From NCBI GenBank assembly GCA_040902925.1, contig JBBDWJ010000170.1:1-28388 (forward strand): a DNA stretch of 28,388 bases, read 5' to 3'. Positions within the stretch are counted from its first letter, which is position 1, and each line of letters begins with the position of its first letter. This document shows positions 22,796-28,388 of this stretch, piece by piece. A model generated the notes under the pieces. It worked only from the letters and a program-made list of their open reading frames with translations. It had not been told where the DNA came from and searched no databases. Position numbers and translations under genes: made by a program. The DNA comes from JBBDWJ01 sp040902925. GTDB lineage: Bacteria; Acidobacteriota; Terriglobia; Bryobacterales; UBA6623.

Positions 22796-23944
22796 ATGCC
22801 AGCTCGACTCCGTATCGGCGTCAACGCGCTATATCTGATTCCGGGAGGCGTGGGGGGCACGGAGATTTACCTCCGCAACCTGCTGAGTGCGCTCGCGCGC
22901 ATCGACCGGCGCAACCAGTACTTCGTCTTCACCAACCGCGAAACGGGTCCGGATCTTTGCCCACAGGCCGGCAACTTCGAGATCGTAACCGGAAAAGTGC
23001 CGGCGCGCTTTCGCCCGCTGCGCCTGCTCTGGGAGCAATCGGTGCTGCCGGCGCAGGCATCGCGGCTCGAGATCGACGTGATGTTCTCGCCGGGATTCAC
23101 CTCGCCGCTGATTTGCCGCGGCGCCGGCGTGACCGTCATCCACGATCTGCAGCACCGCAAGCAGCCGGAAAATTTTGGGGCCTTCGAGCGCCGCGCCTGG
23201 GATTTTTTCGTATGGGGTTCGGTGAAGCGCTCGCGCCGCGTTGTCACGGTGTCGGAGAGCTCGCGGCGGGACATCATCGAGGCCTACGGAGTCGATCCGG
23301 CGCACGTCAGGGTGGTGCGGCACGGCGTCGAGTCCGATTTCCTGAACCTGCAAGGCAACCCGCGCTACGGGGAAGATCTGCTTCGGAAAGCGGGCGTGCC
23401 CGAGGGCCGCTATCTGCTGGCCGTCTCGACGGTCCACCCGCACAAGAACTGGCAGCGGCTGCTAGAGGCATATGCGCACCTGTTGCGCGAAGGCCGCCGC
23501 GAGCACCTCGTCGTTGCCGGGCTAGCCGGCAAGGCCTGGCAGGACCTCAACAATCGCCTGCTGGACGCGGAGTTGGCCGGTCGTGTTCACCTGCTCGGCT
23601 GGCAACCGCGCGAAGTGCTGCTGTCGCTGTTTCGCTTCGCCGAAGCGCTGGTGTTTCCTTCGACGTTTGAAGGTTTTGGGATGCCGGTGCTCGAAGCGAT
23701 GGCGGCGGGCATTCCGGTAGTGTGCTCGGACATTCCCCCGCTGCGCGAAATCGCCGACGGCGCGGCGCATTTTTTTGATCCGTCGTCGAGCCCGGCGCTG
23801 ACCGATGCGTTGCGCGAGATGTTCGCGGACAAGGCGCTGCGCGAGCAGTTCGTCGAACGCGGCATCGAAAGGGCAAAGCAATTCACCTGGACCCGCGCGG
23901 CCGAGGAAACACTCGCGGTGCTGCTGGAAGCGGCCCGGAGATGA
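22796..23944 (+). CDS. GT4-type glycosyltransferase
   Basis: This 382-residue GT-B-fold enzyme would transfer a sugar from a nucleotide-sugar donor onto a growing glycan at the cytoplasmic side of the membrane. The N-terminal loop (NALYLIPGGVGGTEIYLRNL) binds the acceptor side. The central segment VTVSESSRRDI is typical. The C-terminal donor domain has LAVSTVHPHKNWQRLLEAY and the GT4 signature PSTFEGFGMPVLEAMAAGIPVVCSDIPPLREI (ExxxxxxxE type). The product sugar cannot be told. The start has no visible Shine-Dalgarno; MPARLRIGVNALYL matches the usual start of the family. It is likely related in function to the polysaccharide genes further right, though it points the other way and a tRNA gene lies between. 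Confidence 0.92.
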   Translation: MPARLRIGVNALYLIPGGVGGTEIYLRNLLSALARIDRRNQYFVFTNRETGPDLCPQAGNFEIVTGKVPARFRPLRLLWEQSVLPAQASRLEIDVMFSPGFTSPLICRGAGVTVIHDLQHRKQPENFGAFERRAWDFFVWGSVKRSRRVVTVSESSRRDIIEAYGVDPAHVRVVRHGVESDFLNLQGNPRYGEDLLRKAGVPEGRYLLAVSTVHPHKNWQRLLEAYAHLLREGRREHLVVAGLAGKAWQDLNNRLLDAELAGRVHLLGWQPREVLLSLFRFAEALVFPSTFEGFGMPVLEAMAAGIPVVCSDIPPLREIADGAAHFFDPSSSPALTDALREMFADKALREQFVERGIERAKQFTWTRAAEETLAVLLEAARR

Positions 23945-24022
23945 GCGCAGCGGCGGGTCTGAAAGGTTTTGCGCGGCGAGCGCCGAGCGACCACATCGCA
24001 ACGCTAACGCCGGCAGGCATTT

Positions 24023-24031
24023 TGAGATAAT
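24023..24031 (+). promoter_or_regulatory. Candidate extended -10 promoter of tRNA-Leu
   Basis: TGAGATAAT fits an extended -10 (TGnTATAAT with one mismatch). Transcription would begin near 24038, giving a 5' leader of about 80 bases to be removed by RNase P. No -35 was found. Confidence 0.35.
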
Positions 24032-24116
24032 GAACGCGAGAGCGGGCCGGCACGCATGCGAAACCCGGCATATCCGCTCGACAGCAGGCTGCGGCTCAAG
24101 TAAGTTAACTCCACGC

Positions 24117-24203
24117 GCGAACGTGGCGGAATTGGCAGACGCGCCAGATTTAGGTTCTGGTTCCCGAGAGGGAGTGGGGGTTCGATTCCCCCCGTTCGCA
24201 CCA
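24117..24203 (+). tRNA. tRNA-Leu (anticodon UAG), CCA encoded
   Basis: It is a complete class II tRNA. The acceptor stem GCGAACG pairs with CGTTCGC. The anticodon stem CCAGA/TCTGG carries the loop TTTAGGT with anticodon TAG at 24151-24153. The long variable arm has a CCC/GGG-type stem (TCCCGAGAGGGA). The T stem GGGGG/CCCCC holds TTCGATT. The discriminator is A and CCA is encoded at the 3' end. It reads CUA and CUG leucine codons. Confidence 0.98.
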
Positions 24204-24247
24204 ACTCTATTCCATAGCTTGCGATCTACGATTCCGGCGGGCCGCCC

Positions 24248-25477
24248 TCATTCCCGTGCTTCGGCAGTGATGCGCTCGGCGCACGATGGTTCCATTGCTT
24301 CCGAGCGGCTTTGCAGCGTGGCTTTGTGCTGTTCGACGAGCTTTTCCAACTCTGCGGCGACAATGGCATGCCCGCGGGGCGTCCAATGCGTATCGTGCCG
24401 GTAGTAGACGCGGTCGTTGTCCTGGTTGGCTGCCGCGGAAAGCGCCGGAGTCAGGTCCCAAAACTCAATGCCTTGGCGGGTCGCTTGCTCTCGCAGTCGG
24501 TCTCTGACGGCATGACGCTCGTAACCGCCGCCAAACTGAGTCTGGAATTGCGTCCAGTCCTCGTCATGAACGGAAAATGACGGTGGCACATAAACAACGC
24601 AGAAGCGGCCGCCCTGGCAATCCACGGCGTTTGCGAGTCGGCCCACCAGGGTTTCCGTGAGCGCCCACGCCGCGCCCGCCGAATCCTGGTTATCAACGGC
24701 GAAAAATCCAAAAGGCTTGGCGGGCGGTTCACCGTCGGACGCTTCGATGACGTGGAGCGCTCCGAGGAACTCCCGGGTGAATTGCAGTTTGTGAATTGCG
24801 TCGGTCGCCAGCGCGTACAACCGGCTGCGCTGCCGCAGTTGTGTTTTGAACTTCAGAAACGCCGCCTGGTCGGGCCGCGGAGGGTTGGGGATGAATCCCA
24901 GCGCGGACTGGGTATCGGGCGTCAGCTCGAAGCGGGGCTTGGTGGCGCCCGAAGCGTTCGAGGCTACGTTTCCCTCCAGATCGTTATAAACGAATGCGAG
25001 GATGGTAACGTCAGGATCGTATTTGACTCCTTCGCGCTCGAACGCGAGCAGTTCCTGGTCGGTGCTGTAGCCCGACACGCCGAAGTTGATCACCTCGTAC
25101 TCGCCGCGCTGGTCCGCCCCATTCAGGCGCTTGGAAAGAGCGGCGGGAAATACCTCATGGTCGGAAACACCGGCCCCTTCCACGAAAGAGTCCCCTAAGA
25201 CAAGCACGCGAAAGACATCGTCGCTCTTGCGGGAATAGGACGGAACGAACTCCCCGCGAAGCCCCTTCTCATTGACGGACTGCCAGTGCCGGTAATCCAC
25301 CGTCACACGCCATCCGGAAGCGCCGGCCTCATTGCGCCAGCCCATCTCACTGTCATAGACCTGGAACTCCCGGCTGGGCGGTCCGATGACAATGCGGGAG
25401 AGAAATTCCGCAGCGAGAACGGCGATCAAAAGCGATCCGCCCAAGGCGACGAGGCGGATGAACAGGCGTCTTGCCAT
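24248..25477 (-). CDS. SGNH-family hydrolase-like membrane-anchored protein
   Basis: This is a 409-residue protein. A hydrophobic segment at residues 9-31 anchors or exports it. The catalytic block I is VLVLGDSFVEGAGV (Ser97) and the block V is HDTHWTPRGH (Asp-x-His) near residue 370. Between them are INFGVSGYSTDQELL and FVYNDLEGN, the Gly and Asn blocks. SGNH proteins of this kind act on ester groups, often O-acetyls on surface polysaccharides, in the periplasm. Length is longer than a simple esterase (about 200-250), as in AlgJ/AlgX-type or Acidobacteriota SGNH members. It lies 144 bases downstream of the UDP-sugar dehydrogenase on the same strand, and the gap is full of hairpins. A role in glycan acetylation or de-acetylation is inferred. 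Confidence 0.85.
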   Translation of the reverse strand: MARRLFIRLVALGGSLLIAVLAAEFLSRIVIGPPSREFQVYDSEMGWRNEAGASGWRVTVDYRHWQSVNEKGLRGEFVPSYSRKSDDVFRVLVLGDSFVEGAGVSDHEVFPAALSKRLNGADQRGEYEVINFGVSGYSTDQELLAFEREGVKYDPDVTILAFVYNDLEGNVASNASGATKPRFELTPDTQSALGFIPNPPRPDQAAFLKFKTQLRQRSRLYALATDAIHKLQFTREFLGALHVIEASDGEPPAKPFGFFAVDNQDSAGAAWALTETLVGRLANAVDCQGGRFCVVYVPPSFSVHDEDWTQFQTQFGGGYERHAVRDRLREQATRQGIEFWDLTPALSAAANQDNDRVYYRHDTHWTPRGHAIVAAELEKLVEQHKATLQSRSEAMEPSCAERITAEARE

Positions 25478-25502
25478 AAATCACTTCTCTACCGGTCGCT
25501 GC

Positions 25503-25614
25503 CGCGGTTCCCGGCGGGCGAACCGCGAAAGCCCCGGAGTGCGCAATATTTTGTGCTCTCCGGGGCTTTCGAGTGTCTGGAGGACACAATTGTGGGCGCC
25601 TCCCCGCGGCGCCC
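25503..25614. other. Block of tandem hairpins between dehydrogenase and SGNH genes
   Basis: At least four inverted repeats pack this 112-base gap: CGCGGTT/AACCGCG (25503-25527); a 20-bp stem with one mismatch and one wobble (arm GAAAGCCCCGGAGTGCGCAA, loop TATT, 25527-25570); GTGTC/GACAC (25573-25587) overlapping the palindrome CACAATTGTG; and GGGCGCC/GGCGCCC (25594-25614). No T-run follows on the minus strand, so a plain terminator is not supported. It may attenuate or stabilise the minus-strand transcript, or be a mobile repeat. Confidence 0.75.
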
Positions 25615-25621
25615 GCGGGCG

Positions 25622-26962
25622 TTACAGCCGAAAGATCTTGTCCGATTGAACCGACTTAAAGACGTTCCGCGTATCGACCACCAACGGGGCGGCATCGAGC
25701 AGCTTCTTGTAGTCGACGTTCGAATGATTCGTGATGACCACGCAGCAGTCGGACTCGGCGGCGGCCTTCTCGAGATCCTGCGATTTCAGATGGAAGCCGT
25801 GCAGGTTCAGCTCCGGCACCAGCGGATCGCTGTAGCTCAGCAGGGCGCCGCGCTTTTCGAGAGCCGTCAGGATTTCGAGAGCCGGCGATTCGCGAATATC
25901 GGAAACGTCGCGCTTGTAAGCCACGCCCACGACGTGGACGCGCGAGCCCTTGACCGGCTTGCGATGCTCGTTGAGCGCCGCCTGCACTTTGTCGGCAACG
26001 AAGAAAGGCATCTGGCCGTTGATATGGGAGGCCAGCTCGATGAAGCGCGGCTCATAGCCGGACTGCTTGATCTTCCACGACAGGTAGTGCGGGTCGACCG
26101 GGATGCAGTGGCCGCCGAGGCCGGGCCCCGGATAAAACGGCATGAAACCGAATGGCTTCGTCGCCGCCGCGTCGATCACTTCCCAAACATCGATGCCCAT
26201 GCGGTCGCACATCAGCGCCATTTCGTTGGCCAGGCCGATGTTGATCATGCGGAAGGTATTTTCCAGCAGCTTGACCATCTCGGCGACTCGCGACGTGCTG
26301 ACCGGCACGATCGTATCCATGATCTGCGAGTAGAACAGGGATCCCATCTCGGTGCACTCGGGCGTGATGCCGCCGATGACCTTGGGAATGTTGCGCGTGT
26401 GGAACGTCTGGTTGGACGGGTCGACGCGCTCCGGCGAAAAGCACAGGAAGAAATCTTTCCCGGCTTTGAGGCCTGAACTCTCGAGAACGGGCAGCAGCGC
26501 TTCTTCCGTGGTGCCCGGGTAGGTCGTGGATTCCAGAATGATGAGCATGCCCGGGTGCAGATAAGCAGCCAATAGTTCGGTGGCGGACATCACGAAGCTC
26601 ATGTCGGGGTCTTTGGTTTTGCGCAGCGGCGTCGGCACGCAAATGCTGACCGTATCGCAGTCCGCAAGCACCGAAGCGTCGAGCGAGGCTGTAACCTTTC
26701 CCGCGGCTGCGAGTTCGGAGAACAGCTTCGAATCGACGTCAGGAATGTAGGAATGGCCGGCCTGGATGGCGTCGATTTTGGACGAGTCCTTATCGATGCC
26801 GACGACGGAAAACCCCGCGCGGCCCAGCTCGGTCGCCAGTGGCAGCCCGACGTATCCAAGGCCGATGACGGCAGCTTTCGCCGTTCGCGACCGGATCTTT
26901 TCCGACAGACCGTCGGCCGCGGATTGCGTTGCGACGGTGGTGGTGACGACTGATGGATTCAT
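25622..26962 (-). CDS. Nucleotide-sugar (UDP-hexose/UDP-HexNAc) dehydrogenase
   Basis: This 446-residue enzyme oxidises C6 of a UDP-sugar twice with NAD to give a UDP-uronic acid for surface polysaccharide. The Rossmann motif is VIGLGYVGLPLA. The conserved CFSPERVDP, KLLENTFRMINIGLANE, and the catalytic PGLGGHCIPVDP with Cys286 are all seen. The C-terminal UDP-binding domain begins at VGVAYKRDVSDIRESPA. The GGHCIPVDP form is closer to WbpA/WecC-type UDP-HexNAc dehydrogenases than to Ugd. The start at 26962 (MNPSVVTTTVA) is chosen since the longer in-frame extension has no family likeness. No ribosome site precedes it; a -10-like TATATA lies about five to six bases before ATG, so the message may be leaderless. 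Confidence 0.95.
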   Translation of the reverse strand: MNPSVVTTTVATQSAADGLSEKIRSRTAKAAVIGLGYVGLPLATELGRAGFSVVGIDKDSSKIDAIQAGHSYIPDVDSKLFSELAAAGKVTASLDASVLADCDTVSICVPTPLRKTKDPDMSFVMSATELLAAYLHPGMLIILESTTYPGTTEEALLPVLESSGLKAGKDFFLCFSPERVDPSNQTFHTRNIPKVIGGITPECTEMGSLFYSQIMDTIVPVSTSRVAEMVKLLENTFRMINIGLANEMALMCDRMGIDVWEVIDAAATKPFGFMPFYPGPGLGGHCIPVDPHYLSWKIKQSGYEPRFIELASHINGQMPFFVADKVQAALNEHRKPVKGSRVHVVGVAYKRDVSDIRESPALEILTALEKRGALLSYSDPLVPELNLHGFHLKSQDLEKAAAESDCCVVITNHSNVDYKKLLDAAPLVVDTRNVFKSVQSDKIFRL

Positions 26963-27014
26963 GATGTTATATAGTCCAAAGCCCTTTCCAAAGGATCGTG
27001 CAGATATATGTTTC

Positions 27015-28055
27015 TCAGGTTTGCGCGGTGAAGCCTTCCGCGGACTTTGCCGCGCGGCCCGAATTCGTGAAATCATTTCCTGTGATGCTGAGGGAAGCTC
27101 TTCGCGCGGCGTATTTCGCGTCATGGAGCCGCTGCCACCAGCTTTTTCGCTCCGCGTTTTCTGCCACGGATCCCGCGGCGGGGGTCAGCGGAAGGCTCTG
27201 AAACCAACTCCGCAGATCAGCGATAAACCGCTCCTGCAGATCGAGAGCCTCGAGAGTGTGGTCCGCGTCCGGCAAATAACGTGTCGTGAGACGCCCGGCG
27301 AAGTCGATCTCGCGAAAGCAATCAAAATATTGCGACTGGTGATTGTACTGATCCCTCATGCCACCAGTGAAGACATTGAAGACCCGCGTGCCACGGCCAA
27401 CGAGTTCTTGCAGGCGCGCGGCTACGTACGCCTTGGGAGGAATCTCGCGCTGGAACGGCGACTCGATCAGGTTCGGATAGCGCTCTCCCAGGGTTTGCTT
27501 TCCCAGCAGCTTTCTCACGACAGGTCCGCCGAACTTGTTGGCGACGCGCCACCACTCGGTGGGGCGGAACAGTTTCGGCCCGTGCTGGCGCACCAGGTAG
27601 GACGTGTAGTGCAGATAGAACTTAGGCGTGCGGTACGCGAACGGATCGATCTGGATCAAGCCCACCACGCGGCTGTCCGCCACTGCCGTCTCGAACGCGA
27701 TATCGGCGCCGGAGCAAAGGCCCATCAGCACAAACTGCCCAATTCCGTGTTTGTCGGCCACGTAGTCCATGGCTTCGCGCGCTTCAGCGATGCATCGTTT
27801 CTCGAAAGGCATGCCATCGGTGCGATTGTCGCTATCGCCGAGCCCGGAAAAATCAAACCGCTTGCCGTAGTAGCCTTCCTCGGCCAGAGCGCGAATCACG
27901 CGGACGCTGAGCCGTCCGGCGCCGACCCGGTGCAGCAGGCCGGAGTTGAGCACAATGAGCGCCGGCGCATCCTGCTTCGCCGTGGCGCGTGCGGGGGCCG
28001 TCACTATGCCGACCAGCCGCGCGCTACTGCCGAAGATAATGGCTCTTTCCTTCAT
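27015..28055 (-). CDS. Alpha/beta hydrolase with Cys at the nucleophile elbow
   Basis: This 346-residue alpha/beta-hydrolase has the oxyanion region LIVLNSGLLHRVGAGR, the strand-turn FDFSGLGDSD, and the nucleophile elbow MGLCSGAD, with Cys114 in place of the usual Ser of GxSxG. The late DADHTLEALDLQERF provides the expected Asp/His pair. Cys nucleophiles in this fold occur in dienelactone hydrolase; relatives in polysaccharide/exosortase clusters also have GLCSGA-type elbows as far as I recall. The start at 28055 overlaps the stop of the upstream gene (ATGA, 28052-28055); the frame upstream is less likely. Neighbours suggest a surface-glycan role, substrate unknown. The C-terminal 50 residues are basic and likely disordered. 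Confidence 0.88.
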   Translation of the reverse strand: MKERAIIFGSSARLVGIVTAPARATAKQDAPALIVLNSGLLHRVGAGRLSVRVIRALAEEGYYGKRFDFSGLGDSDNRTDGMPFEKRCIAEAREAMDYVADKHGIGQFVLMGLCSGADIAFETAVADSRVVGLIQIDPFAYRTPKFYLHYTSYLVRQHGPKLFRPTEWWRVANKFGGPVVRKLLGKQTLGERYPNLIESPFQREIPPKAYVAARLQELVGRGTRVFNVFTGGMRDQYNHQSQYFDCFREIDFAGRLTTRYLPDADHTLEALDLQERFIADLRSWFQSLPLTPAAGSVAENAERKSWWQRLHDAKYAARRASLSITGNDFTNSGRAAKSAEGFTAQT

Positions 28056-28388
28056 TGAACGGCAGTCTCCACGAGCGGCTGGGTCAGCGATCGAATCACA
28101 GGACCTGGAAGCAACGAGACGTGCACGTGCGTCACGTCGTACCATTCGTTCGCTTCCGCAAGATGGCGATAGCTCGAGGCGATCCCTTGCGTCTCCAGAT
28201 GGCGCTGCAGCCGGAAGTAGGTCTCATCCTCTTTCGATACCGTCAAATCCACCTTCTGCGCGCTGCATTTGACGATCGATTCCAAATTCAGATCCGACAG
28301 ATCGCTCAACAACTCTTGCGTATAGTGGAAGCCGGCAAGATTCTCGTCCCGTGGCCACGATTGCGAGCTGTTCCTCGCGCCGTTACTG
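28052..28388 (-). CDS. Hypothetical protein, N-terminus beyond the window
   Basis: This is the 3' part (111 codons) of a gene running in from the right edge; the frame is open to the last base. The visible residues include WPRDENLAGFHYTQELL, VDLTVSKEDETYFRLQRH and NEWYDVTHVHVSLLPG. I do not recognise the family. The Val/His-rich strand and long helix suggest a globular alpha/beta domain. Its stop overlaps the hydrolase start by four bases, indicating translational coupling and a common pathway. Confidence 0.7.
   Translation of the reverse strand, partial: SNGARNSSQSWPRDENLAGFHYTQELLSDLSDLNLESIVKCSAQKVDLTVSKEDETYFRLQRHLETQGIASSYRHLAEANEWYDVTHVHVSLLPGPVIRSLTQPLVETAVQ

Noticed and set aside
24180..24203. 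tRNA-Leu 3' end as an integration (att) site
   Set aside because: I found no second copy of the tRNA 3' end and no integrase gene in the window.
1..28388. CRISPR array, insertion sequence or integrase
   Set aside because: No regularly spaced direct repeats with unique spacers and no transposase or integrase motif were found; the repeats seen are short-period arrays or the two-copy hairpin element.

Overview
The window looks like chromosomal DNA from a high-GC, Gram-negative-type bacterium, most likely an Acidobacteriota member close to Solibacter/Bryobacter. This rests on a Tat-exported Gfo/Idh/MocA oxidoreductase of the kind abundant in that group, high-GC codon usage, YfhO and sulfatase-superfamily surface proteins, and three kinds of short-period intergenic repeat. 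No marker gene fixes the lineage, so the placement is an inference.

Left part (1-5200): a 924-residue P-loop ATPase with a very long helical N-terminus and a C-terminal winged-helix-like segment is followed by an MscS-type channel. Then come a convergent small zinc-protease-like gene with a metzincin-like HExxHxxLxxH motif and a hypothetical gene with a HEAT-like N-terminus. Region 5200-7160: a 618-base gene-free stretch rich in palindromes holds the second copy of a two-hairpin repeat (the first is at the window's left edge). It leads into the oxidoreductase, which has a promoter, a LacI-type operator candidate and a very good terminator.

Region 7240-11190: an isolated two-gene cassette. 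A protein built of Clp-N-like helical repeats with a basic low-complexity tail precedes a KAP-family P-loop NTPase that carries its own N-terminal Clp-N-like repeat and two inserted membrane helices. The KAP gene is split by a one-base frameshift near 9756-9758. KAP proteins are linked to biological-conflict systems, so this is the best candidate for a little-described system here. The pairing and function are inferred.

Region 11500-24200: bipA/typA; a translationally coupled pair of an alkaline-phosphatase-superfamily lipoprotein and a YfhO-like polytopic protein; a coupled pair of small exported proteins, one with a PEGA-like domain; an NRAMP-related transporter lacking the canonical metal-binding motifs; moaA; a GT4 glycosyltransferase; and tRNA-Leu(UAG). 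Region 24240-28388 (minus strand): an apparent surface-polysaccharide segment with an SGNH hydrolase, a UDP-sugar dehydrogenase, an alpha/beta hydrolase with a Cys in the nucleophile position, and an incomplete gene at the edge. A block of tandem hairpins separates the dehydrogenase from the SGNH gene.

The non-coding DNA is notable. A 64-65 bp two-hairpin element occurs twice with a compensatory base pair. A 7-bp-period repeat occurs at two places 19.5 kb apart and shares a 35-bp block with one mismatch. A 10-bp-period repeat lies upstream of the NRAMP-like gene.
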